Assembly (NCBI GenBank): GCA_020555605.1
Contig: JAJCJC010000001.1
Location: forward strand, 124,001-188,000
Source of the DNA: a bacterium 210917-SL.2.15
GTDB taxonomy: Bacteria > Bacillota > Clostridia > Oscillospirales > Oscillospiraceae
Length of the DNA: 64,000 bases
Direction: 5' to 3'
A program made the position numbers and the translations under genes. This document shows, in pieces, positions 17,604 through 24,605 of this stretch. Position 1 is the stretch's first letter. Every line of letters starts with the position of its first letter. Under the pieces are notes generated by a model. That model was not told the origin of the DNA and made no database searches. It saw only the letters and a program-made list of their open reading frames with translations.

Positions 17604-18158
17604 ATCTCTCCAAAATATCTATACGGGTGACAGCCAGCCTGCGGCTGACACCCCTTGATAACGGACAAAGCGCAGCCTCCGGCCCCTGTCAATGGCGGCT
17701 TTTGCCGTTCATCTCGACCATTGACAGGGGACAGAGGTTGCGCTATATGCACCGCATAGCACAAGATATTGATTTGTTTACAGAATGTTCATCAAGATAT
17801 AGTTGCGCTCGTTGGATTTCTGTGGTAATCTATACTTGCGGCAGAGCAGAAAAATGTTTCAATGAGAAAATCAACAAACCACAAGACTGACGAAGAAATC
17901 ACGAGGAAAGCTGCTTTCAGCAGCGCAACACAAGACATGGGCGTGTGCTCTCTGGGCCGCCCGAAACAGGACGGGCATAGGAAAGCGGTTGCTGTACGAT
18001 TTCCCGCCAAATGCCCACAAGTATGACGAGAATACGGCTCCATTTCCCGTATTCAAAAGGTAACATTGAATTATCGTGAGCGGGCTTTGCGCGCCGGAGG
18101 TGGATAGCAACAACAACTATTCACCCAAGGCGTATATCACGATAAGGAGGTGGTGGCT
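17604..18158 (+). promoter_or_regulatory. 555-bp noncoding control region with long inverted repeat
   Basis: No supported protein gene. The main feature is a long inverted repeat: arms 17670-17695 and 17718-17743, including a perfect 13-bp core (17683-17695 with 17718-17730) around a 22-base spacer. Its position between the integration and replication modules would suit a transfer origin, single-strand origin or regulator site; which one cannot be told from sequence. Farther right the region leads into the strong ribosome site of the 30-codon ORF. Confidence 0.45.
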
Positions 18159-18251
18159 ATGGTATATCGTTCTTTTATTCCCCTGCACCAATACCATAGA
18201 CCCAAGCGACGCAACCCCCATCGCACCACCTCCGGCCGCAGCCCCATCTAA
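18159..18251 (+). CDS. Possible 30-residue Arg/Pro/His-rich peptide
   Basis: ATG at 18159 follows an excellent Shine-Dalgarno (AAGGAGGTGGTGG). The frame encodes a basic peptide containing HQYHRPKRRNPHRTTSGRS and stops at 18249-18251, thirty bases before the next regulator gene. It could be a leader peptide coupling translation to that gene, or a small DNA- or RNA-binding protein. No family recognised. Confidence 0.4.
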   Translation: MVYRSFIPLHQYHRPKRRNPHRTTSGRSPI

Positions 18252-18280
18252 ATTGTAATCTGTAATCCGAGGTCAACGCT

Positions 18281-18652
18281 TTGGCGAATATGCAGCCAAA
18301 GCAAAGCCCGGATTATAGAGCCGAACTATGCGAACTGCTCAACCGACTTTTGGCCTCACGGGGATGGAGCCCTGCGAAGCTGGCAAGAGAGTCGGGTCAA
18401 TCAAAAGCCACGATCAGCCGCATGACAAGTTATGCGTATCGAGGGAAACCACATCAGCCAACCATGAGGACGATACAGGCTATCTCTTTGGCGCTGAAAC
18501 TCACACCGGAGGAAAGACGGAAGCTGTTCTATACAGCGTTCCCGGAGTTCGCCGTATGGGATGAAGCATCAGAGAAAGGCTATGATGTAATCGACACCAA
18601 TGAATTGTTGGAGAAAAAAGGTCTCCCACTATTGATGAGTATTAAGAAGTAA
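18281..18652 (+). CDS. XRE-type HTH regulator of the replication/transfer genes
   Basis: About 123 residues with an HTH domain in the first 75 (SPAKLARESGQSKATISRM, then TMRTIQAISLALKLT). A TTG at 18281 is favoured by GAGGT seven bases upstream. The first ATG (18290) lies sixteen bases from it. The gene ends just before a strong terminator, so it forms a short unit with the 30-codon ORF. It probably controls the promoter of the downstream rep operon. Confidence 0.75.
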   Translation: MANMQPKQSPDYRAELCELLNRLLASRGWSPAKLARESGQSKATISRMTSYAYRGKPHQPTMRTIQAISLALKLTPEERRKLFYTAFPEFAVWDEASEKGYDVIDTNELLEKKGLPLLMSIKK

Positions 18653-18660
18653 ATAACAGA

Positions 18661-18706
18661 AATCCGATGCCCTATACAGCACATGGGTATCGGATTTTTC
18701 TTTTTT
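18661..18706 (+). terminator. Terminator after the XRE gene
   Basis: A 12-bp stem (AATCCGATGCCC with GGGTATCGGATT, one mismatch) is followed by TTTCTTTTTT. It separates the regulator unit from the rep operon. Confidence 0.85.
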
Positions 18707-18834
18707 CAACTGTTTCATGCGTGCAACCCTATCCGCTTTCGGGTGCGGTATGATGGATACAACACAAGGCCGAGTGTTCTGTACCTGTCAACCTATGGAT
18801 AGCGCATCTGCGCTGTAAAGAAAGGACTATTGCC

Positions 18835-19152
18835 ATGAAAATTTCCGATTTGATTATCTCCCCCAAGAGCCTTGGGGACAAGCTGTGGCTGGTGGATGTG
18901 TCCCCGGCCTACGAGTACAAGGATGGTAAGCGTACCGATACCGTCCTCGGCTACCGCTACTCTGTCGCTCTGCCCGAAAAGGGCTTGGATAAAGTCGATG
19001 TACGCATTGACGGACAGCAGCAGGCAGAGGCCCCGGACGGTTATGTGGAAGTGCGCTTCGATGGGCTGGAAGTGTTTATCTACTGGTCCAAGGGCGACTA
19101 CCATGTGGGCGCAAAGGCCACCGGCATCCATCTGGTAAACTCCAAGGCTTAA
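18835..19152 (+). CDS. Small element protein upstream of rep (105 aa)
   Basis: Compact, beta-rich, acidic 105-residue protein (KISDLIISPKSLGDKLWLVD at the start). In position and size it matches the DUF961-type ORF22/ORF23 proteins encoded before the coupling protein in Tn916-like elements, but I see no convincing motif identity. It is the first gene of the rep operon, and the replication origin lies immediately after it. Confidence 0.6.
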   Translation: MKISDLIISPKSLGDKLWLVDVSPAYEYKDGKRTDTVLGYRYSVALPEKGLDKVDVRIDGQQQAEAPDGYVEVRFDGLEVFIYWSKGDYHVGAKATGIHLVNSKA

Positions 19153-19159
19153 CGCATTA

Positions 19160-19237
19160 GGCGGCGCTGGGGCGCAGACGGGGATTAGATATTTTTCCTC
19201 AAGAAAAATGTCCCCCGGCGGCAGCGTCAGCGCCGCC
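19160..19237. repeat. 10-bp inverted repeat flanking the origin approach
   Basis: GGCGGCGCTG at 19160-19169 is the exact reverse complement of 19228-19237. It ends two bases before the origin stem begins and could cruciform with it or bind Rep. A weak terminator role is also possible. Confidence 0.45.
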
Positions 19238-19239
19238 CC

Positions 19240-19272
19240 TTGCCATAAGGGTTAGTATTACCCTTATGGCAA
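19240..19272 (+). other. Rolling-circle origin stem-loop with circovirus-type nonanucleotide
   Basis: A perfect 13-bp inverted repeat (19240-19252 with 19260-19272) encloses the seven-base loop TAGTATT. Loop plus the first two stem bases read TAGTATTAC (19253-19261), identical to the nonanucleotide nicked by circovirus Rep between TAGTATT and AC. It lies 34 bp before a gene for a CRESS-like Rep. That location and structure make it the likely double-strand origin, and perhaps also the transfer nick site. Confidence 0.85.
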
Positions 19273-19306
19273 CCATGTATCATGTAGCAACAACAAGGAG
19301 GCCAAC

Positions 19307-20269
19307 ATGGAAAAGAATACACAATCCCGCAAGTGGGCGCTGGTCATCAACAATCCATCAGAGGCCGGACTTGACCACGCCGCTATCCGGGAAATCCTGC
19401 ACCGCTTTTCTCCAGCCTATTTCTGCATGGCCGACGAGATAGCGACAACCGGGACATATCACACGCATATCTTCCTGTATTCTCCCTCGCCCATGCGCTT
19501 CTCCACCGTCAAAAACCGTTTCCCCACAGCGCATATCGAGAAAGCGTATCAGAGCGCAAGGCTGAACAGGGACTATATCGCCAAGACGGGCAAGTGGGCC
19601 GACACCGACAAGGCGGAAACCTCTGTCCCCGGCACCTTTGAGGAGTGGGGCGACCTCCCCGCCGAAAAGGAGGAAGATGCCCCGGAGATGTTCAAGCTCA
19701 TTCAAGACCTCCGAGCCGGAAAGTCCATTATGGAGATCGTCGAGGGCAATCCCAAATACGCCTTTCGTATCCGTGAAGTCGAAACCCTCCGTCAAGCTAT
19801 TCTGGAGGAAAAGTACAGCGCCGAAAACAGGCAGTTGGAAGTGACCTACCTCTACGGCGTAAGTGGGGCAGGAAAGACTTGGGGGATCTTCGAGCGACAC
19901 GACCCTAAAAGCATTTGCCGCATCACCGACTACGGCGGGAGAAACGGAGTCCGCTTCGATGCCTACCGCTGTCAAGATGTGCTGGTGTTTGAGGAATTTC
20001 ATTCCCAAATTCCCATCGGCTCCATGCTGAACTATCTGGACATTTACCCCATCACGCTCCCCGCCCGCTATAATGACCGGACGGCCTGTTATACCAAGGT
20101 CTATATCACCAGCAATATTCCCTTGGAGCAGCAGTACCGGGACATTCAGAGGGACAAGCTGGAAACATGGCGGGCGTTCCTGCGGCGGGTGAAGAATGTC
20201 ATCGAGTATTTACCGGACGGCTCCACCGTCCAGCACAAGAAAGGGGGCTTTCCCTATGACCCAAAATGA
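19307..20269 (+). CDS. rep: CRESS-type replication initiator (HUH endonuclease plus SF3 helicase)
   Basis: 320 residues. Endonuclease motif I WALVINNP (10-17), motif II with the metal-binding HTH (52-54, in YHTHIFLY) and motif III with catalytic Tyr90 in YIAK. The C-terminal superfamily 3 helicase has Walker A GVSGAGKT (184-191), Walker B VLVFEEF (225-231) and motif C KVYITSN (264-270). This architecture is that of circovirus/geminivirus Reps and their bacterial plasmid relatives. It should nick the loop at 19253-19261, join to the 5' phosphate through Tyr90 and drive rolling-circle replication. In mobilizable elements such proteins may also act as relaxase. The ATG follows AAGGAGG. The end overlaps the next gene by 14 bases. 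Confidence 0.9.
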   Translation: MEKNTQSRKWALVINNPSEAGLDHAAIREILHRFSPAYFCMADEIATTGTYHTHIFLYSPSPMRFSTVKNRFPTAHIEKAYQSARLNRDYIAKTGKWADTDKAETSVPGTFEEWGDLPAEKEEDAPEMFKLIQDLRAGKSIMEIVEGNPKYAFRIREVETLRQAILEEKYSAENRQLEVTYLYGVSGAGKTWGIFERHDPKSICRITDYGGRNGVRFDAYRCQDVLVFEEFHSQIPIGSMLNYLDIYPITLPARYNDRTACYTKVYITSNIPLEQQYRDIQRDKLETWRAFLRRVKNVIEYLPDGSTVQHKKGGFPYDPK

Positions 20270-21557
20270 AAAGTTTCAAATCAAGCGCCGGGCGGTCTGC
20301 CGCAACCTCTGGCAGCAGTTGGGCGGTGGCCCCGATGCTCCCGTCAAGCTGCTGTTCGTGGCTCTGTATCTCGCCGGAGCGGTGTGGGTATGGAGCAAGC
20401 AAGAGGCGGTCAGCGCCTACGCCCAGAGCGTGGAGCTGCTTTCTCCCATCATGCTCACCGCTATGACCCACGCCGTTGCCGCCTATCTGCTGTTGGGCGG
20501 CGTGGCGCTGGCTGTCCTCTTGGTGTACCCATTCGGCAGAAAAGCGACCCAAGACCAACTGCAAAGCATTGGCCTTGCCAATCATGCCGGGATGGCTCCC
20601 GATCTGCTCCGTAAGAAGCGGGACAGAGACAATCCCCGTGTGACGGTCTGGGAGTTCAGAAACCAGAGTATTCCCCTCACCGTATGGGAGGACAAACAGG
20701 CGGCAATAGAAGCGGCCTTGGATGTGACCATCATAAAAATCATCTTTGGCAAGAGCAAGAGCCGGGTGCTGGTGTACGCTGTCCCCACCCAAACCAGCTT
20801 GCCGGAGGTGCTGCGGTGGAGTGACGCCTATCTGTCCCCGGACAACTTTGTGTTAGTCCTGGGGGAAAGCCTCACCGGGCCTGTGGCGGTCAACCTTGCG
20901 AATATCCCTCATATCCTGCTGGGCGGCTCCACGGGGAGCGGCAAGAGCGTCCTGTTAAAGCTCCTACTTATGCAGGCGCTCCGCAAGGGGGCGGAGGTCT
21001 ACATAGCCGATTTCAAGGGCGGTGTGGACTTCCCCAAGGTCTGGCGGCAGAAATGCCACATGTGTTTCCGGGAAGATACCCTGCTCTATGTCCTGGGCCA
21101 GCTTGTGGCGGTGCTGGAAGCCCGCAAGGGGTGGCTGGAGGAAGCAGGGTGTAAAGACCTGGACGCATTTAACGAGGCTACGGGGGAGGGACTTCCCCGG
21201 CTGGTGTTCGGCTGTGACGAGGTGGCAGAGGTGCTTGATAGAACGGGACGGAGCAAAGGGGACAAGGAACTGCTGGCGCAGATCGAGAGCAGGCTTGCAA
21301 CGATTGCGCGGCTGGGGCGGGCGTTTGGTATCCATTTGATTCTCGCCACCCAGCGGCCAGACGCCACTATCATCCCCGGACAGATCAAGAACAATCTGGA
21401 CTTCCGTGTGTGCGGTAGGGCAGACAATATCCTCTCTCAGATCATTCTGGACAACACCAGTGCCGCAGAACAGATTCCCAAGGACGCAAGGGGACGCTTC
21501 ATCCTCGGCGATGGAACTGTGTTTCAGGGCTATCTGTTCGATGAAGGGCAGCTCTAA
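20256..21557 (+). CDS. TcpA/FtsK-like DNA translocase (coupling protein)
   Basis: 433 residues from the ATG at 20256, preferred because AAGGGGG precedes it inside the end of rep. Two N-terminal membrane segments (about 31-48 and 68-91) anchor it. An FtsK/SpoIIIE ATPase domain follows, with Walker A GGSTGSGKSV (223-232), a Walker B stretch around LVFGCDEVAEV and an ILATQRPDATIIPG motif. It resembles TcpA/Tn916 ORF21 coupling proteins that deliver a Rep-DNA complex to a conjugation channel. Overlap with rep indicates coupled production. No other transfer genes exist in the element, so it should borrow a helper's channel. Confidence 0.85.
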   Translation: MTQNEKFQIKRRAVCRNLWQQLGGGPDAPVKLLFVALYLAGAVWVWSKQEAVSAYAQSVELLSPIMLTAMTHAVAAYLLLGGVALAVLLVYPFGRKATQDQLQSIGLANHAGMAPDLLRKKRDRDNPRVTVWEFRNQSIPLTVWEDKQAAIEAALDVTIIKIIFGKSKSRVLVYAVPTQTSLPEVLRWSDAYLSPDNFVLVLGESLTGPVAVNLANIPHILLGGSTGSGKSVLLKLLLMQALRKGAEVYIADFKGGVDFPKVWRQKCHMCFREDTLLYVLGQLVAVLEARKGWLEEAGCKDLDAFNEATGEGLPRLVFGCDEVAEVLDRTGRSKGDKELLAQIESRLATIARLGRAFGIHLILATQRPDATIIPGQIKNNLDFRVCGRADNILSQIILDNTSAAEQIPKDARGRFILGDGTVFQGYLFDEGQL

Positions 21558-21570
21558 CGGGGGTAATATC

Positions 21571-21747
21571 ATGCCACGGAAAAAGAAGCCCAATGACCAC
21601 GGCACAGGCATACCTTACCATGAGGTAGAAGCCCTGGCCCGTGTCCTGCTCCCGGAGATACAAGCATTTTTCGAGAGCGAGAAAGGACAGCGGGAGTTTG
21701 CCGACTGGAAAGCGCAGCAGCAGACCGAACAACAGAAACAGGTATAA
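21571..21747 (+). CDS. Small hydrophilic protein at the end of the rep operon (58 aa)
   Basis: ATG 13 bases after the coupling-protein stop, with a GGGGG stretch upstream. It encodes a charged, helical protein with a Gln-rich end. Such short ORFs often close the coupling-protein operon in these elements. Function unknown. A terminator follows at once. Confidence 0.6.
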   Translation: MPRKKKPNDHGTGIPYHEVEALARVLLPEIQAFFESEKGQREFADWKAQQQTEQQKQV

Positions 21748-21752
21748 CATAC

Positions 21753-21789
21753 GTCTGGAACATCTACAACGATGTTCCAGACTTTGCTT
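21753..21789 (+). terminator. Terminator of the rep operon
   Basis: Perfect 12-bp stem (21753-21764 with 21771-21782), six-base loop, followed by TTTGCTT. It closes the 18835-21747 transcription unit. Confidence 0.75.
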
Positions 21790-21842
21790 ACAAGAATGCA
21801 TTATACCAATAAGACCTGCTAAGTAGCTCGATAAATTAGAAT

Positions 21843-22346
21843 TTATGAATCTTGGCGTCTTCTCTCAATATAATCAAACTGCTGTAAAATAAACTCACCC
21901 AGTTCTTTTGCAGAGATAGAGGTACTTATTGTGACTTCATGACCGCCGGGACCCTCCGATATAAAACCACGGTCAGGTGCCGGGATCCATCGATTGACCC
22001 CCAAAACATTTCCATCCCACTCAAGGCTGACCGGGAAGGCGGCTTCTACATATTTTTTGAAACTTCTGATTCCTTTGGGCATAAGCCAATAGTTTTTGTA
22101 GGGGAAATGGAGTGTTAAATTTCGCTGTTTCATTTGCTCAAAAAATTGGAAAATGAGTCTCCCAATTTCCTCTGTACCCATTGGATAATCAAAAATAACA
22201 GTAGCTTCCGAAATCATGTGGCACCCCAGAATCGGGATGAACATAATTTGCCGTTTATTAACCAGGTCTACGCTCAGCCCATGACAATCATCATACAGGT
22301 AATCGTCTAACATCATCAATTCCCTCAATTCTACTTGTTGATTCAT
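21843..22346 (-). CDS. Hypothetical 167-residue cargo protein
   Basis: Soluble, mixed alpha/beta protein, transcribed against the rep operon and ending near its terminator. The start has GGCGGATAAG before the ATG. Composition is AT-richer than the host genes. Position near the right end suggests cargo. The size and charge would suit an immunity-type protein, but no family motif is recognised and no toxin gene is adjacent. Confidence 0.6.
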   Translation of the reverse strand: MNQQVELRELMMLDDYLYDDCHGLSVDLVNKRQIMFIPILGCHMISEATVIFDYPMGTEEIGRLIFQFFEQMKQRNLTLHFPYKNYWLMPKGIRSFKKYVEAAFPVSLEWDGNVLGVNRWIPAPDRGFISEGPGGHEVTISTSISAKELGEFILQQFDYIERRRQDS

Positions 22347-22401
22347 CTTATCCGCCTAATGCGTACCAGACAATTTCTGTACCCTATTATAACTGAGCAA
22401 T

Positions 22402-22441
22402 AAAAAAAGACAAGGGCGGAGGGATTACCTCCGCCCTTGTC
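22402..22441 (-). terminator. Minus-strand terminator downstream of tRNA-Pro
   Basis: GACAAGGGCGGAGG pairs with CCTCCGCCCTTGTC (22409-22441), five-base loop, then seven T on the minus strand. It lies inside the element. It would stop tRNA-Pro read-through before the right-end cargo gene. Confidence 0.8.
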
Positions 22442-22467
22442 TATCATATAATGTTCTCAATAGAAAT

Positions 22468-22517
22468 GATAAATCCGAACACACTACCCACTTGGATAAT
22501 GTAGTTCGGATTATCAT
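22468..22517. other. Right-end recombination arms
   Basis: The arm 22504-22517 (GTTCGGATTATCAT) is the inverse of the left arm at 15343-15357. A second inverted copy lies at 22468-22480. These would be recombinase-binding half-sites. The extra copy is absent at the left end. Confidence 0.55.
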
Positions 22518-22527
22518 TGTTTGGTCC
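22515..22527. other. Right attachment site core (attR) at the tRNA-Pro 3' end
   Basis: CATTGTTTGGTCC, identical to 15322-15334. Its last six bases contain the reverse complement of the tRNA's terminal GGACCA, so the element re-creates an intact tRNA end on insertion. Confidence 0.7.
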
Positions 22528-22597
22528 GAGTGGGGAGACTCGAACTCCCGGCATCTTGCTCCCAAAGCAAGCGCGCTACCAACTGCGCTACACCCGG
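22522..22597 (-). tRNA. tRNA-Pro (anticodon TGG)
   Basis: A complete cloverleaf reads on the minus strand, with encoded CCA, acceptor CCGGGTG/CACTCGG, anticodon loop CTTTGGGA and T-arm GTTCGAGTC. It serves as the insertion target of the 7.2-kb element. Confidence 0.92.
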
Positions 22598-22823
22598 TTA
22601 TGAAATTTTCCAATTGTGGTCAAACATGTGGTCAACGCCGATTTTTGACCAGTTACCGGCGAGGGGGAAAGTGCTGTCAGCCCAACTGTCCCAAGGCTTT
22701 CCGGGTTTTCCGAGGGCTACGGCCCGAACCTGGGCTTCACGCTCCCAAAGCAAGCGCGCTACCAACTGCGCTACACCCGGTTATGAAGTTTTCCAATTGT
22801 GGTCAAACATGTAGTCAACGCCG
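22558..22823. repeat. 83-bp direct repeat containing the 5' half of tRNA-Pro
   Basis: 22558-22640 and 22741-22823 match at 81 of 83 positions. The repeat covers the tRNA-Pro 5' half (to the anticodon stem) and its upstream region. The second copy lacks the 3' half and is a nonfunctional tRNA fragment (22741-22780). The 100-bp spacer has no recognisable gene. Region 22598-23014 otherwise holds nothing identifiable. Confidence 0.85.
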
Positions 22824-23014
22824 TTGTGGCCAATGCTGCTTTTCAGCCATATGCTTTGCTGGAAAGCCCCCACCTCTGACAGTGTCCCAACGGGTTGTGA
22901 AATTTTGGCTTATTCCTCATAGATGAACCGCATACGCGCTAAAACCACGGTCCTGGCTGGGGCCGGGACTCTATTGTTATATATCATAGCAACTTTCAAG
23001 CCCCTTTGCAAGGT

Positions 23015-23404
23015 TTATTTCTGTAAATCCTGCTTGATTTTTGTCGTGGAAATCTCCGGCGTGCGTGGAAGATAGACCACTTCGCATTTTTCTTTCAAAA
23101 AGTCAAATTTTCCGCTCCAGTCATCGCCGATCACAAATGTATCAATATGATATTTTTCCACGTCCGTCGCTTTCTGCCCCCAATTCTCTTCCGGAATCAC
23201 CAGATCCACATAGCGGATCGCTTCCAACATCCTCTTGCGCTCTTCATACGGAAAATAACACTTTTTCTGCTTGCAGTTCCAGTTAAATTCATCCGTCGAA
23301 AGCGCCACCACCAGATAATCGCCCATGGCTCTTGCCCGGCGCAGCAATTCAATATGCCCATAATGCAGCAAATCGAACGTTCCGTAGGTAATCACGCGCT
23401 TCAT
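23015..23404 (-). CDS. tagD: Glycerol-3-phosphate cytidylyltransferase
   Basis: 129 residues from the ATG at 23402-23404; the frame extends upstream without a start signal, so the shorter form, of normal family length, is chosen. The nucleotidyltransferase signature HYGH is at 14-17 and the RTPEISTT signature near 113-120. It makes CDP-glycerol from CTP and sn-glycerol-3-phosphate in the cytoplasm, the donor for polyglycerol-phosphate polymers. It is the last gene of the cluster and supplies the glycerophosphotransferase encoded just upstream. Confidence 0.92.
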   Translation of the reverse strand: MKRVITYGTFDLLHYGHIELLRRARAMGDYLVVALSTDEFNWNCKQKKCYFPYEERKRMLEAIRYVDLVIPEENWGQKATDVEKYHIDTFVIGDDWSGKFDFLKEKCEVVYLPRTPEISTTKIKQDLQK

Positions 23405-23462
23405 CTTTTTTCCGTCCTTTCCTGCCGCGCCCCCCGACGCGCATCGATCGTATCCCGCCCTT

Positions 23463-24605
23463 TCAGGCCTTCGTGTCCATTTTGTCCAAAATCCAGTCCG
23501 CACAGCGCGCGGAAGCCTTTCCATCCTCTTGAATGCCAAAGGTCTCGCAGAATATCTTCCAAGTCCGAGCCGCCTCCTCTTCCCTCCACTCCAGGACGGC
23601 CCGCTCCAAGGCATCGTTGTCCTGCGCCAGCGGGAAAGGCATCTGATCCAGCGAAAAGTAAAAATTGCGGTCTTTCCGATACGCCTCAATATCCACAGCA
23701 AACTGGAAACAGGGCCGCCCAGTGAGGCCATAGTCGAACATCAGAGAAGAATAATCGCTGATCACCGCATCGGCCGTCGCCAAAAGTTCCTGCATATCGT
23801 CATAGCGTGTGGCGTCAAATGTCGTTTCTCCGTCAAACTGCAGAGCCTGCGCCTGCTGCATCACATGAGGATGCAGCCGGATCAGGATCGCCCAATTTCC
23901 GCCGAAACGCCGCTGCAGCGCATGCTGCAGCCGGGCATAGTCCACGCAGTAGGCATTCATGTTCCCATCTGCACGGAAAGTCGGCGCATACAGCGCCAAA
24001 GATCGCTGCACCGGTACCCCCAGCGCCGCACACACCTTCTGCTTTACATCCCCCGCCGGCGCAAACAAAATATCGTTGCGGGGCGAGCCGAATTCAGCCA
24101 CTTCCCCTTCGTACCAGAACGACTCCCGATAAATTTTTGTCATCAAGGCGGAATTGGATACGATCAGGTCCGTTTGCGCGCTGTCACGGGCAGCGTAAGC
24201 CGCATAGCCCGCCGGAAGTGTCTGCTCGGCGTCCCGCTCGATCCGTTTAAGCGCAAACCCATGCCAGGTCTGCAGATACCACTGCTCCGGCTTCTTGAAA
24301 CGCGCTCCCTTGCGATTATTATCCAGCCAAACTTTTGCTGTGCACAACTCCCGGATCCGACTGCGTGGCGCATAAGACGCTGCGCGCACACCAGCGGGAA
24401 GACTTTTGGCCGCTGCTTCGTCCGCCGTCAGCCACACGATATCAAGCCCGCTCTCCCGCCGCAGCAATTCCTCTACGATAGGTTTTAAATTATCCCCGTA
24501 GCCCCGGCCGTAGAAATTGGAAACTACGATTTTATTGCCCCGCACGGGCAGCATACGCCCTTCAGCCCACAGCGCCGCCGAGGCCAGCTTAGTCGCAACA
24601 CTCAT
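23463..24605 (-). CDS. CDP-glycerol glycerophosphotransferase (TagB/TagF family)
   Basis: 380 residues. The family's GT-B-like core shows QTWHG (about 110), SNSALMTKIYRESF, GSPRND, LYAPTFR and a C-terminal nucleotide-binding ISDYSSLMFDYGLTGRP segment. It transfers glycerol phosphate from CDP-glycerol to a lipid-linked acceptor on the inner membrane face. At 380 residues it is closer to single-transfer TagB-like primases than to long polymerases, so it may add one or a few units. The start overlaps the flippase stop by four bases (ATGA). Confidence 0.88.
   Translation of the reverse strand: MSVATKLASAALWAEGRMLPVRGNKIVVSNFYGRGYGDNLKPIVEELLRRESGLDIVWLTADEAAAKSLPAGVRAASYAPRSRIRELCTAKVWLDNNRKGARFKKPEQWYLQTWHGFALKRIERDAEQTLPAGYAAYAARDSAQTDLIVSNSALMTKIYRESFWYEGEVAEFGSPRNDILFAPAGDVKQKVCAALGVPVQRSLALYAPTFRADGNMNAYCVDYARLQHALQRRFGGNWAILIRLHPHVMQQAQALQFDGETTFDATRYDDMQELLATADAVISDYSSLMFDYGLTGRPCFQFAVDIEAYRKDRNFYFSLDQMPFPLAQDNDALERAVLEWREEEAARTWKIFCETFGIQEDGKASARCADWILDKMDTKA

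Larger units (their letters stand above)
15322..22527. mobile_element. Integrative (probably mobilizable) element with CRESS-type Rep, at tRNA-Pro
   Basis: A perfect 13-bp direct repeat (CATTGTTTGGTCC) lies at 15322-15334 and 22515-22527, the latter overlapping the 3' end of tRNA-Pro. Inverted arms related to ATGATAAATCCGAAC flank the cores (15343-15357 and 22504-22517) and would form a symmetric attP in the circle. Between them are a large serine recombinase next to the left end, two XRE regulators, small element proteins, a CRESS-like Rep, its stem-loop origin and a TcpA/FtsK-like ATPase. There is no mating apparatus, so it should need a helper. Streptococcal mobilizable elements with Viral_rep-type proteins plus TcpA are known relatives in concept. 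Confidence 0.8.

Noticed and set aside
17627..17890. 87-codon ORF in the element control region
   Set aside because: No ribosome site, no family, and it crosses the long inverted repeat.
22492..22926. 144-codon plus-strand ORF with an internal repeated segment
   Set aside because: It runs over tRNA-Pro and its duplicate; the repeat is tRNA sequence, not protein.
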